A stretch of 64,000 bases of DNA, taken from CALCZU01 sp964396165 (GTDB lineage Bacteria > Bdellovibrionota > FAC87 > UBA2466). A program made the position numbers and the translations under genes. How positions within the stretch are numbered: the stretch's first letter is position 1; each line of letters starts with the position of its first letter. Under the pieces are notes generated by a model. The model was given only the letters and a program-made list of their open reading frames with translations. It was not told the origin of the DNA and did not search any database. Positions 17,129-26,322 of this stretch are shown in pieces. Where the stretch lies: assembly GCA_964396165.1 (NCBI GenBank), contig CAYNEF010000017.1:1-64000 (forward strand), given 5' to 3'.

Positions 17129-19207
17129 ATGTCAGCCAATGCATTGGACATCAAAGGATTTATCAACAACCTACAGGATTTAGGTAAGTTCGAAAAAGCC
17201 CACTGGGAAGGCACCTTCCAACAATACGTCGAAATTGTAAAAGAGCATCCTGAAGTGACACGAAATGCTTTTCAAAGATTGTATGACCTGATCATGCACT
17301 TTGGCACAGAGGAATATGTAGAGTTTAAGAAAAAAATCACCGCTTTTAACTTTTTCAAAGATCCCATCGATAATGGCAAAGATGGCGTGTTTGGTCTGGA
17401 TGTGCACTTACACAAACTTGTGAATGTCTTAAAAGCTGCCGCTCAAGGATATGGACCTGAAAAACGCGTGATTTTGCTGCACGGTCCAGTGGGAAGTTCC
17501 AAAAGTACGATTGCCCGACTGCTGAAAAAAGGTGTGGAATGGTATGCATCTACAGATGAAGGCGCGCTTTACACTTTTAAATGGCGCATCAACGATGAAA
17601 AACTCGCAAAGCGCCTATTAAGCAATGTGAACGAATTGAGAAGCCCGATGAATGAAGATCCGTTGAAGCTCATTCCTCTCGATTTTAGAAAAAAATTCTG
17701 CGAAGAAATCAACCGCGGCCGCAAAGAAGGCCACAGAGTCACCATCGAAGGCGATCTCTGTCCTCCGATGCAGTATATTTTTGATGAGCTTTTAAGTCAT
17801 TATAAAGGCGACTGGACAAAAGTAATTGATCACGTGGTGATCGTAAGACTCTTGCTTTCTGAAAAAGCGCGCATTGGAATTGGAACCTTCCAACCCAAAG
17901 ACGAAAAGAATCAGGACTCAACAGAACTCACAGGCGATATCAACTACAGAAAAATCGCCGAATACGGTTCTGACTCTGACCCCAGAGCTTTTAACTTCGA
18001 CGGAGAATTCAATATCGCGAACCGTGGTATCATTGAATTCATCGAAGTTCTGAAGTTAGATGTCGCCTTCCTTTACGACTTATTGGGTGCCTCGCAAGAG
18101 CACAAGGTAAAGCCAAAGAAATTTGCGCAAACCGATATCGATGAAGTCATTATCGGCCATACCAACGAACCGGAATACCGCAAGCTTCAGAACAACGAAT
18201 TCATGGAAGCTTTAAGAGATCGTACGGTGAAAATCGACGTGCCGTACATCACAAAGCAAAGCGAGGAAGTGAAGATCTACAAAAAAGACTTCAACTCCAG
18301 AAGCATCAAGGGCAAACATATTGCTCCACACACGCTGGAAATGGCGGCAATGTGGGCAGTGCTTACGCGTCTTGAAGTTCCCAAAAAAGCAAATCTCACG
18401 CTTCTTCAAAAATTGAAACTCTACAACGGTAAAACGTTGGCTGGTTTCACGGAAGATAACGTAAGAGAGCTGAGAAAAGAAGCCGTCCGTGAAGCGATGG
18501 AAGGTATTTCTCCCCGTTACATTCAGGATAAAATTTCCAATGCTCTTGTAAATACAAGAGAAGGAAATGTTTCCTGCTTGAATCCCTTCATGGTTTTAAA
18601 TGAAATGGATGGGGGACTGAAAAACCACTCTCTGATTTCTTCAGAAGAGAAGAAAAAACACTACCGTGAACTTCTCTCTGTCGTGAAACAGGAATACGAA
18701 GATATTGTGAAGAGCGAAGTGCAAAGAGCCATCTCTGCAGATGAAGAAGCAATGGCACGTCTTTGCTCTAATTACATTGATAACGTAAAAGCGTACACGC
18801 AACGTGAAAGAGTCAAAAACAAATATACGGGTCAGGATGAAGAGCCAGATGAAAGACTCATGCGGTCTATCGAAGAAAAAATTGATATTCCTGACAGCCG
18901 CAAGGATGATTTCCGCCGTGAAGTGATGAACTACATCGGTGCACTTGCTCTCGAAGGCCGTCAGTTCGATTACAAGACCAATGAAAGACTGCATAAGGCA
19001 TTGGAATTGAAATTATTCGAAGATCAAAAAGATACCATCAAGCTCACAAGCCTTGTATCCAACGTTGTGGATCAAAGTACTCAGGAGAAGATCGATATCG
19101 TTAAAGGCCGTTTGATTAAAAATTACGGTTACTGCGAAATCTGTTCAACAGACATTCTTACATTTGTCGCAAGCATCTTTGCTCGCGGCGATGTGAAGAG
19201 AAAGTAG
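17129..19207 (+). CDS. prkA: PrkA family serine protein kinase / AAA ATPase
   Basis: The 692-residue protein is PrkA-like. An AAA-type N-terminal module has the Walker A GPVGSSKST (about residues 118-126) after the family sequence FFKDPIDNGKDGVFGLD. A central segment contains EFIEVLKLDVAFLYDLLGASQEHKVKP, and a C-terminal kinase-like domain follows. PrkA is a stress- and starvation-linked kinase or protease regulator, usually encoded with YeaH and SpoVR as here. The product is slightly longer than the usual roughly 640 residues. The ribosome site AGGAG lies before the ATG. It is the first gene of a four-gene operon. Confidence 0.93.
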   Translation: MSANALDIKGFINNLQDLGKFEKAHWEGTFQQYVEIVKEHPEVTRNAFQRLYDLIMHFGTEEYVEFKKKITAFNFFKDPIDNGKDGVFGLDVHLHKLVNVLKAAAQGYGPEKRVILLHGPVGSSKSTIARLLKKGVEWYASTDEGALYTFKWRINDEKLAKRLLSNVNELRSPMNEDPLKLIPLDFRKKFCEEINRGRKEGHRVTIEGDLCPPMQYIFDELLSHYKGDWTKVIDHVVIVRLLLSEKARIGIGTFQPKDEKNQDSTELTGDINYRKIAEYGSDSDPRAFNFDGEFNIANRGIIEFIEVLKLDVAFLYDLLGASQEHKVKPKKFAQTDIDEVIIGHTNEPEYRKLQNNEFMEALRDRTVKIDVPYITKQSEEVKIYKKDFNSRSIKGKHIAPHTLEMAAMWAVLTRLEVPKKANLTLLQKLKLYNGKTLAGFTEDNVRELRKEAVREAMEGISPRYIQDKISNALVNTREGNVSCLNPFMVLNEMDGGLKNHSLISSEEKKKHYRELLSVVKQEYEDIVKSEVQRAISADEEAMARLCSNYIDNVKAYTQRERVKNKYTGQDEEPDERLMRSIEEKIDIPDSRKDDFRREVMNYIGALALEGRQFDYKTNERLHKALELKLFEDQKDTIKLTSLVSNVVDQSTQEKIDIVKGRLIKNYGYCEICSTDILTFVASIFARGDVKRK

Positions 19208-19218
19208 GGGTTCTTTAG

Positions 19219-20322
19219 ATGAACGCCGGCATCAAGCGCGATCACCAGAGGTTTAAGCAGATCGTTAAAGGTAAGATCAAAGACAACCTCAAAAAGTACA
19301 TTAGCCACGGTGAAATGATTGGCCGGCAGGGAAAAGACTATGTGTCGATTCCCATTCCCCAGATTGATCTCCCTCGTTTCAAATTCGGAAAAAGACAACA
19401 GGGTGGAGTAGGACAGGGCGAAGGCGCCCCGGGCACTCCACTCGGCCCCGGTGAGGGCGACGAACCTGGCCAGGCAGGCAATGCCGCCGGAGAACACTCC
19501 ATCGAGATGGAAGTTTCTTTGCCGGAACTTGCAGAAATGCTGGGCGAGGAATTGGAACTACCCCGCATCCAACCGAAAGGTTCGGGGGCCGTAAACGCGT
19601 ACAAAAATAAATTTACAGGCATTAGCAACATTGGACCCAACAGTTTACGCCACGTAAAACGTACCTACAAAGAAGCATTGAAAAGACAGATTATCGAAGG
19701 GGTTTATAACCCGGAAGATCCTGTCATTGTTCCCATGAAGCGAGACTTTCGTTACCGCATGTGGAAGACGGTTACGAAACCAGAAAACAATGCCTGCATC
19801 ATCTACATGATGGACGTCTCCGGAAGTATGGGCGACGAGCAAAAAGAAATCGTACGCACTGAAAGTTTCTGGATTGATACCTGGATTCGCTCCCAATACA
19901 ACGACGTGCAAATCCGTTACATTATCCACGATGCTTCCGCGCGCGAAGTTGATCAGGATACTTTTTACCACACGCGAGAAAGCGGCGGTACGCTCATCAG
20001 CTCCGCATACAAACTCTGTAATGAATTAATTGATAAGCACTATCCGGTTTCGGAGTGGAATATTTATGCGTTTCACTTTTCTGACGGCGATAACTGGTCT
20101 GGCGAAGACACAAAACTTTGTCTGGATATGATGAAAAACGAACTCTTACCCAAGCTCAATTCGTTTTGCTACGGCCAGGTGGAAAGCCGCTATGGGTCCG
20201 GCCAGTTCATCAAGGATTTGGTTGAAGGTTTTCGCGAAGAAGAAAAACTCATCACTTCTAAAATTGAAAGCAAGGAAGCCATTTACCGTTCCTTGAAGGA
20301 TTTTCTGGGAAAAGGAAAATGA
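19219..20322 (+). CDS. yeaH: YeaH/YhbH family protein (DUF444, vWA-like)
   Basis: This 367-residue protein has the YeaH layout: an N-terminal NAGIKRDHQRFKQIVKGKIKDNLKKYIS segment, a Gly/Pro/Glu-rich linker (about residues 60-95), and a von Willebrand A-type domain with a MIDAS-like DVSGSMGD (199-206). The later GGTLISSAYKLCNELI supplies the conserved Thr region. Its exact biochemical role is not established. It is consistently linked to prkA and spoVR. An AGGGG ribosome site precedes the ATG, and its stop overlaps the spoVR ATG (ATGA). Confidence 0.92.
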   Translation: MNAGIKRDHQRFKQIVKGKIKDNLKKYISHGEMIGRQGKDYVSIPIPQIDLPRFKFGKRQQGGVGQGEGAPGTPLGPGEGDEPGQAGNAAGEHSIEMEVSLPELAEMLGEELELPRIQPKGSGAVNAYKNKFTGISNIGPNSLRHVKRTYKEALKRQIIEGVYNPEDPVIVPMKRDFRYRMWKTVTKPENNACIIYMMDVSGSMGDEQKEIVRTESFWIDTWIRSQYNDVQIRYIIHDASAREVDQDTFYHTRESGGTLISSAYKLCNELIDKHYPVSEWNIYAFHFSDGDNWSGEDTKLCLDMMKNELLPKLNSFCYGQVESRYGSGQFIKDLVEGFREEEKLITSKIESKEAIYRSLKDFLGKGK

Positions 20323-21803
20323 GAAGAATTCTAGAACCTGAATTGCAAAAGGCACATACCGATATCAAGGAAATTGCTCGCGGTTATGGGCTAGATACTT
20401 TCGAAATCATATTCGAACTTGTTGATTATAACGAAATCAACGAAATTGCCGCCCTCGGCGGTTTTCCCCAACGCTATCCTCATTGGCGTTTCGGAATGGA
20501 GTACGACTATCTCCAGAAAACTTACACCTACGGATTGCAAAAGATTTACGAACTCGTCATCAATACCGATCCTTGTTATGCGTATTTGCAAACAGGCAAT
20601 GAAATTGTAGATCAGAAATTGGTGATGGCCCATGTGTACGGTCACTGCGATTTTTTTAAGAACAATATGTGGTTTTCCAAGACAAACCGCAAAATGCTCG
20701 ACGGGATGGCTAATCACGCAAGCCGCATCCGTGAGTACCAGGATCGCTATGGCGTAGACACGGTAGAAAATTTCATCGATGCCTGCAGTGCCATGGACAA
20801 TTTGATTGATTTCTTCTCTGAATTTGTAAACCCTAAAAAAGTATCTGAAGAAAAACCGGGCGAAGAAGCAAAAGAGCAGGGTGTGCACCGTTTTGATTCC
20901 AAAGACTACATGGATAAATATGTAAACCCGAGGGAATACATAGAAGATCAGGAAAAAAAGAAACGGGAAGAAGTTGCTAAGGCTGCTAAATTTCCAGAGC
21001 AACCCGAACGTGATGTTCTGAAGTTCTTAATTGATTTTGCGCCAATGCAAAACTGGCAAAGAGAGATTCTCTCTATCATACGCGAAGAAGCTTACTATTT
21101 TGCTCCTCAAGGTCAGACGAAAATCATGAATGAAGGCTGGGCCAGTTACTGGCATTCCACCATCATGACAAGACATGTATTAAAAGATTCCGAAGTGATC
21201 GATTACGCTGATCACCACGCAGGTACGATGGGCACAAGCCCCGGTCAAATCAATCCGTACAAAATAGGAATTGAACTATATCGTGACATCGAAGACAGAT
21301 GGAATCGCGGCAAATTCGGAAAAGAATTTGAAGAGTGCGATGACATTAATGCCAAAAAGAACTGGGATAAAAAATTAGGCCTCGGCCAGCAGAAGATTTT
21401 CGAAGTGCGAAAGCTCCACAACGATGTGACATTTATCGATACGTTCATGAATGAAGAGTTTTGCGAAGCCCAAAAACTTTTTACCTATGGTTATAACCGC
21501 CGCACCGGCCAGTATGAAATCGTCGATAGAGACTGGCGAAAAGTGAAGGCGCAGCTTCTCCATGGTCTTACCAATTTTGGTCAGCCGGTTATCAAAGTGG
21601 AAGATGGTAACTTTGAAAACAGAGGCGAACTTCTTTTGAGCCACCACCAGGATGGAATGGAACTCGATTTTGATAAAGCTGTTGAAACGTTAAGAAGCAT
21701 CCAAATGATTTGGAAGCGCCCAGTGCATCTCTATACCAAATATAACAACCAGGCGAAGCTTCTCACACACGACGGAAAAGAATTCCGCGAAAAAGACGCT
21801 TAA
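20319..21803 (+). CDS. spoVR: SpoVR family protein
   Basis: The 494-residue protein is the SpoVR/YcgB family member of the prkA-yeaH-spoVR set. Typical stretches are YGLDTFEIIFELVDYNEINEIAALGGFPQRYPHW, GHCDFFKNNMWF, ILSIIREEAYYFAPQGQTKIMNEGWASYW and the PGQINPYKIGIELYRDIEDRW segment. Despite the sporulation name, it is common in non-sporulating proteobacteria and has no settled biochemical function. It is coupled to yeaH by ATGA and followed 4 bases later by the receiver-GAF gene. Confidence 0.94.
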   Translation: MRRILEPELQKAHTDIKEIARGYGLDTFEIIFELVDYNEINEIAALGGFPQRYPHWRFGMEYDYLQKTYTYGLQKIYELVINTDPCYAYLQTGNEIVDQKLVMAHVYGHCDFFKNNMWFSKTNRKMLDGMANHASRIREYQDRYGVDTVENFIDACSAMDNLIDFFSEFVNPKKVSEEKPGEEAKEQGVHRFDSKDYMDKYVNPREYIEDQEKKKREEVAKAAKFPEQPERDVLKFLIDFAPMQNWQREILSIIREEAYYFAPQGQTKIMNEGWASYWHSTIMTRHVLKDSEVIDYADHHAGTMGTSPGQINPYKIGIELYRDIEDRWNRGKFGKEFEECDDINAKKNWDKKLGLGQQKIFEVRKLHNDVTFIDTFMNEEFCEAQKLFTYGYNRRTGQYEIVDRDWRKVKAQLLHGLTNFGQPVIKVEDGNFENRGELLLSHHQDGMELDFDKAVETLRSIQMIWKRPVHLYTKYNNQAKLLTHDGKEFREKDA

Positions 21804-21807
21804 AAAA

Positions 21808-22785
21808 ATGGCTAACGATAAAAATAAGAAAAACCAAAAAGTGATTTTTGCTGATCTTGCCTTATCCAAATACCAATCGGTAATGGAATCACTAAAGTCT
21901 GAAGGTATCTTTACCGACGAGGCGCTTGACTCCAGTAGCCTTATGTCCAAGTTAGCGGACAAAACATACGAAGTTTGTGTCTTAAATCTTCTCTTGGGAG
22001 GAATGGGGCCCTTTGAGTTAATTTCCGGTGTTAGGGCTGCATCTAAAAATAAAAATATCCGCGTCATCGTAGTTTCCCGCCAGGTTCAAAAAATTAACAT
22101 TCACAATACAATCAAAGCGGGCGCAAATGATTTCGTTGCGGATCCATTCGATAATGAAAGTTTAAAACACCGTATTCTTTATCACTTAAGACCCGTTACC
22201 ATGATCGAACCTCAGGGATATGAAGAGCGCCCCGTATCCGGTAAGACAGGTTGGGACTATTTGAATATTCTTCTTGAGTGCTCTGAAATTTTAAGCCGCG
22301 CTCCCAAAGGCAATGAGCACTCCGCATTTGTGCAGATCTTAGGCAAAGTCGCGGGACTTTTGCAATCGAACCGTACTTCATTGGTGCTTGTGGAAAAAGA
22401 AACCAATACGGGGGTCGTTCTCGCTAGTAGTGATGATGCCACTTTCTACGATTTTCCTCTTTCCCTTACAAAATACCCAGAAATTTTACACGTATTAAAT
22501 ACGGGGAATTTTGTGCTCGTGGACGATGTCACAACCAGTGTGATGACTAGAAACATTCAGTTTCAAGTGCGGTCAATTCAGATTGCATCTATGCTCGTCT
22601 TTCCGATTCGTTACCATGATGAAGTCATTGGTGTGATGACGATTAAACGTCCGCATCAGCGAGATCTTCCGGGACTGGATGAAATGCGTATTATTCAGGC
22701 GATTGCAAATATCATGGCTGCACACTCTAACGTGCGCGCAATTCTTCGTAAAGTCTACCGTGAGTTCAGTACTCAAACCGCTTAA
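21808..22785 (+). CDS. Degenerate receiver-domain plus GAF-domain regulator
   Basis: The 325-residue protein begins with a CheY-like fold (about residues 10-135) and ends with a GAF-like domain (about 155-320, with TSLVLVEKETNTG, LVDDVTTSV and the MLVFPIRYHDEVIGVMTIKRP strand typical of GAF). The receiver lacks key residues: the phosphoacceptor Asp is replaced by Asn60 (VCVLNLLLGG), and the conserved Lys before PF is Asp112 (VADPFD). It is therefore probably a phosphorylation-independent pseudo-receiver. It has no DNA-binding or output-enzyme domain. The 4-base gap after spoVR implies co-transcription, so it may sense a small ligand for the PrkA system. That role is inferred. Confidence 0.78.
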   Translation: MANDKNKKNQKVIFADLALSKYQSVMESLKSEGIFTDEALDSSSLMSKLADKTYEVCVLNLLLGGMGPFELISGVRAASKNKNIRVIVVSRQVQKINIHNTIKAGANDFVADPFDNESLKHRILYHLRPVTMIEPQGYEERPVSGKTGWDYLNILLECSEILSRAPKGNEHSAFVQILGKVAGLLQSNRTSLVLVEKETNTGVVLASSDDATFYDFPLSLTKYPEILHVLNTGNFVLVDDVTTSVMTRNIQFQVRSIQIASMLVFPIRYHDEVIGVMTIKRPHQRDLPGLDEMRIIQAIANIMAAHSNVRAILRKVYREFSTQTA

Positions 22786-22827
22786 TAGCTAAAAAGTATC
22801 TCAATAATAAAAGAGTAAAGTTGTCCG

Positions 22828-23277
22828 TTAAGGATTTGCGGGCTTAATTTCCGTAATATGTTCGGCAACTGCTTGCCACTTACCATTCTTTTTTGCCCAA
22901 GCTTCTGTATAAGCAAACTTTCCAGAAAAAGGCTCACCTTTAGATTTACCTTTCATCGTAAATCTTCCGACTGCAATCGCGGTATCGCCGTGCACGCGCA
23001 CGTCTACTTTTTCCAAATCAAACGATTCGTACACGAGTTCTCCTGATTTTACAGGGCCTATGTTTTGTTCTTTTCCATTTAAGTATGTAGTGCCTGAAGG
23101 ATCGGTAGTCACAAATTCATCTGCCATCAAACTTTCGAGTCGCTTAATGTCCTTTTTTACATAAGCATTGGTCCATTCTTTATCAAAACCCATAATCATT
23201 TTTGCCGTTTCATCCGCAGATTTTGCAGCATGTGAAAGTAGAGTGAATGTGACGAGTAATAGCAGTACTTTTTTCAT
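22828..23277 (-). CDS. Exported SnoaL/DUF4440-like protein
   Basis: This 149-residue protein starts with a signal peptide (KKVLLLLVTFTLLSHAAKSA) followed by a small NTF2-like alpha+beta domain: WTNAYVKKDIKRLESLMADEFVTTDPSG, GDTAIAVGRFTMKG and WAKKNGKWQAVAEHIT. These match the DUF4440/SnoaL-like pattern. ATG 23277 is chosen because AAAGGA lies just upstream on the minus strand and the signal peptide then begins correctly. The reading from 23331 has no support. Periplasmic, with the function unknown; members of this fold bind small ligands or act as isomerases. Confidence 0.7.
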   Translation of the reverse strand: MKKVLLLLVTFTLLSHAAKSADETAKMIMGFDKEWTNAYVKKDIKRLESLMADEFVTTDPSGTTYLNGKEQNIGPVKSGELVYESFDLEKVDVRVHGDTAIAVGRFTMKGKSKGEPFSGKFAYTEAWAKKNGKWQAVAEHITEIKPANP

Positions 23278-23415
23278 ATATTTGTCCTTTTCGTAAAAAA
23301 TTAAGTTAGCTGATAGGAGAACAGAGAGCAATAACGCCTAGCATAAACATCGATATCGCTTTTACGGATGCAGGCTCGATATGCTAGTCTTTGCTCTTCT
23401 ATATAAGAGGGAAAA

Positions 23416-24837
23416 ATGGCATTTGATCAAACTCAAGTAGACAAAGACATCCGTGATTTGGAAAAATTGGGTTACAAGCAAGAACTGTTTCGCGGTCTTG
23501 GTACATTTTCTAACTTTGCCGTTTCTTTTTCTGTCATCTCCATTCTCACAGGCTTAAGTCAGTTGTACGGATACGGCCTTTCGCATGGCGGGCCTTTTCA
23601 ATTGATAGTGGGTTGGTGTCTTGTCGGTCTGTTTACAATGACCGTTGCTCTTTCCATGGCAGAACTTGCTTCCGCCTATCCAACAGCAGGCGCGCTATAC
23701 CACTGGGGAAGTTTTTTAGGTGGCAGAACAGTTGGTTGGTTTACCGGATGTTATAACTCTATTGGCATGTTCGCCATTATCGCTGGAATTGATTACGGAC
23801 TTGCGAGATTTTTAATCGGCCTTTTGCAGGTTACAGACTCTCCGATGAATGTGAATCTAATTTATGCCGTGATTCTTTTTTCCCACGCCTTATTAAATTA
23901 TCGCGGAATCAAACTCGTCTCTTGGTTAAATGATTTTTCTGCTTTCTACCACGTTGTCGTCGTACTTGTTTTGATAGGCGCCCTGTTTGCAAAAGGATTC
24001 TCACAACCTTTTTCTTTTCTTTTTAAATGGAACCAAACCGATTCTTATCACCCGGCTTATAGTTTCATCGTTGGTTTATTGATTTCCCAGTGGACGTTAG
24101 CAGGATACGACGCTTCTGCTCATGTCACAGAAGAAACGGTAGATCCAGGAAGACGCGCACCCATTGGTATTATGATGGCCGTGATTCTTTCTATCGTATC
24201 GGGATTATTCATGTTGGTTGCTGTCACGCTCTCCATCCCGGATTTAGATAAAATTACGGCTCTCGGAGATGCTTCTTTTTTAGAAATTTTTAAAGCCGTT
24301 TTGGGAGAAACGTGGGGAGCCTTGATCGTATGGCTAGTCGCAGGAGCAATGTGGTTGTGCGGGCTGGCAAGTATGACGTCTGCCTCTCGCATGATTTATG
24401 CTTTTTCGCGCGACGGCGGACTTCCTTTTTCCAAAGGTCTTTCCAAAGTAGATGTCAAACACAAGACACCGGCAAATGCGATTTGGACACTTTCACTTCT
24501 CGCACTTATTTTGGCGTTTATCGTCAGAAATTTAAGTGAAGTCGTATCGATTGCGACAATAGCATTATATGTTTCTTACATTATTCCTATTGCGACAAGA
24601 TTGATTCAAGGGATGCGTGGCCATCGGGCAAGAGTTGGACCCTGGAATCTAGGCAAGTACAGCACAATTGTTTCCGTATTCGCTGTTATCTGGGTAGCTT
24701 TTATCACGGTCGTTTTTATGATTCCTCCCAATGCCATTGCAGGTCAATACATGGGAGTCTGCACGCTGATTTTGTTAATTATGTGGTTCGGATTTGTCAG
24801 AAATAAATTTGAAGGGGCCAAGTACCACGAAGTTTAA
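23416..24837 (+). CDS. APC-family amino acid/amine permease
   Basis: The 473-residue inner-membrane protein has about 12 hydrophobic segments and APC-superfamily features: FSNFAVSFSVISILTGLSQLYGYGL in the first helix, the AELASAYPTAGALYHWGSFLGG motif in the second, and the later ASRMIYAFSRDGGLPFSKGLSKV loop. These resemble the eukaryotic-like ACT/GABA permease branch. Likely substrates are GABA, another amino acid, or ethanolamine, given the ALDH, GabT-like and ethanolamine ammonia-lyase genes downstream. The ribosome site is GAGG just before the ATG. Confidence 0.82.
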   Translation: MAFDQTQVDKDIRDLEKLGYKQELFRGLGTFSNFAVSFSVISILTGLSQLYGYGLSHGGPFQLIVGWCLVGLFTMTVALSMAELASAYPTAGALYHWGSFLGGRTVGWFTGCYNSIGMFAIIAGIDYGLARFLIGLLQVTDSPMNVNLIYAVILFSHALLNYRGIKLVSWLNDFSAFYHVVVVLVLIGALFAKGFSQPFSFLFKWNQTDSYHPAYSFIVGLLISQWTLAGYDASAHVTEETVDPGRRAPIGIMMAVILSIVSGLFMLVAVTLSIPDLDKITALGDASFLEIFKAVLGETWGALIVWLVAGAMWLCGLASMTSASRMIYAFSRDGGLPFSKGLSKVDVKHKTPANAIWTLSLLALILAFIVRNLSEVVSIATIALYVSYIIPIATRLIQGMRGHRARVGPWNLGKYSTIVSVFAVIWVAFITVVFMIPPNAIAGQYMGVCTLILLIMWFGFVRNKFEGAKYHEV

Positions 24838-24851
24838 AAAGGATGATTCAT

Positions 24852-26318
24852 ATGCAAAAATACCAGATGTTTATTGGCGGAGAATGGGTCGATGCAAAAA
24901 ATAAAGCCACGCGCTCAGTCGTCGATCCGGGCACAAACGAAATCATTGCGACAGTCCCTGAATCCACAAAAGAAGATGTCGCACTCGCAATTGATGTAGC
25001 AAGAGAAGCTTTTGATAGAGGAACGTGGAGAAAAACCACGGCACTAGACAGAGGAAAATTTTTATTTAAAATCGCCGATCTCATTCGCCGTGACTTTAAA
25101 AAACTTGCTGAACTGGAAGTTTTAAACTGTGGAAAGCCTCTAGCCGAAGCGGAGTTTGATGTAACAGATGCTGCAAACTGTTTTGAATTTTACGGCGGAC
25201 TTGCCACGAAGATTCATGGCGAGACGATGCAAGTTCCGGCTAACTCGGTCAGTTTTGTTTTGCGCGAGCCAGTGGGTGTGTGCGGACAAATTATTCCGTG
25301 GAATTTTCCGTTGCTGATGGCTTCCTGGAAATTGGCTCCTGCTTTGGCCGCAGGTAATACGGTTGTATTAAAGCCGTCAGAGATTACGCCACTCACTGCA
25401 CTTGAACTAGCTAGGTTGATACAAGAGGCTCAAGTCCCGACTGGTGTCGTGAATGTGGTGACAGGACCGGGAATGGGCGCAGGAGAAGAGTTATCGTCGA
25501 ATACCAAAGTCGACAAGGTAGCCTTTACGGGAGGCACCGTAACGGGAAGAAAAGTTCTTGCCAATGTTACATCCAATTTAAAGCGCGTCACATTGGAATT
25601 AGGTGGCAAGAATCCCAATATCGTTTTTGCAGATTGCGATTTGAATAAAGCCATTGATGGCGCACTGTTTGGTGCCTTTGCAAATCAGGGCGAAGTTTGT
25701 TCTGCAGGATCTCGTTTGCTCGTAGACCGTAAAATCCACAAACAACTGGTTCAGGGAATGCTTGCAAAAATCCCCAATATTAAAATGGGGCACGGACTAA
25801 AAGTGGGCGTAAAGATGGGCCCTCTTGTGACTTCTTCTCACCGTGAAAAAGTAGAGAGCTATATCAAAATAGGCAAAGAGGAAGGGGCAAAACTTATCTG
25901 TGGGGGCAAACGCCCAGAAGGCGCAGAATTTTCGAAGGGAAATTTTTTAGAGCCCACGATTTTTGATAATGTGAATCCTAAGATGCGCATCGCCAGAGAA
26001 GAAATTTTTGGACCTGTCTTAAGCGTCATTCCATTTGATACCGAAGAAGAAGCGATTCAAATAGCCAATGACACTGAGTACGGACTTGCAGCAGGTGTCT
26101 GGACGGAAAATATTACTCGAGGCTTAAGAGTCGTAAAAGAATTAAGAGCAGGAATCACCTGGATCAATACCTACCACCCAACTTTTAATGAAATGCCTTG
26201 GGGCGGATATAAAATGAGTGGTTGGGGAAGAGAACTCGGACTGCATGGCATAGAAAGTTATCTTGAGATCAAGCAAGTAAATATCAATCTCGATGAGGCA
26301 CCTATTGGGTGGTATTAA
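24852..26318 (+). CDS. Aldehyde dehydrogenase (NAD(P)-dependent)
   Basis: This 488-residue class I/II ALDH has IIPWNFPLLMASWKLAPALAAGNTVVLKPSE (Asn and Lys of the cofactor site), the general-base Glu in LELGGKNPNIVF, the nucleophilic Cys in NQGEVCSAGSR, and EEIFGPVLSV. Residue style is close to betaine-aldehyde/aminoaldehyde dehydrogenases. In context it could oxidise acetaldehyde from EutBC, succinate semialdehyde from GabT, or an aminoaldehyde. I start at ATG 24852 with AAGGA upstream. The ATG at 24843 would overlap its own ribosome site. It lies 14 bases after the permease gene. Confidence 0.88.
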   Translation: MQKYQMFIGGEWVDAKNKATRSVVDPGTNEIIATVPESTKEDVALAIDVAREAFDRGTWRKTTALDRGKFLFKIADLIRRDFKKLAELEVLNCGKPLAEAEFDVTDAANCFEFYGGLATKIHGETMQVPANSVSFVLREPVGVCGQIIPWNFPLLMASWKLAPALAAGNTVVLKPSEITPLTALELARLIQEAQVPTGVVNVVTGPGMGAGEELSSNTKVDKVAFTGGTVTGRKVLANVTSNLKRVTLELGGKNPNIVFADCDLNKAIDGALFGAFANQGEVCSAGSRLLVDRKIHKQLVQGMLAKIPNIKMGHGLKVGVKMGPLVTSSHREKVESYIKIGKEEGAKLICGGKRPEGAEFSKGNFLEPTIFDNVNPKMRIAREEIFGPVLSVIPFDTEEEAIQIANDTEYGLAAGVWTENITRGLRVVKELRAGITWINTYHPTFNEMPWGGYKMSGWGRELGLHGIESYLEIKQVNINLDEAPIGWY

Positions 26319-26322
26319 AGTT

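Noticed and set aside
20391..21002. Minus-strand frame of 203 codons
   Set aside because: Antisense to spoVR; Phe-rich, skewed composition and no ribosome site.
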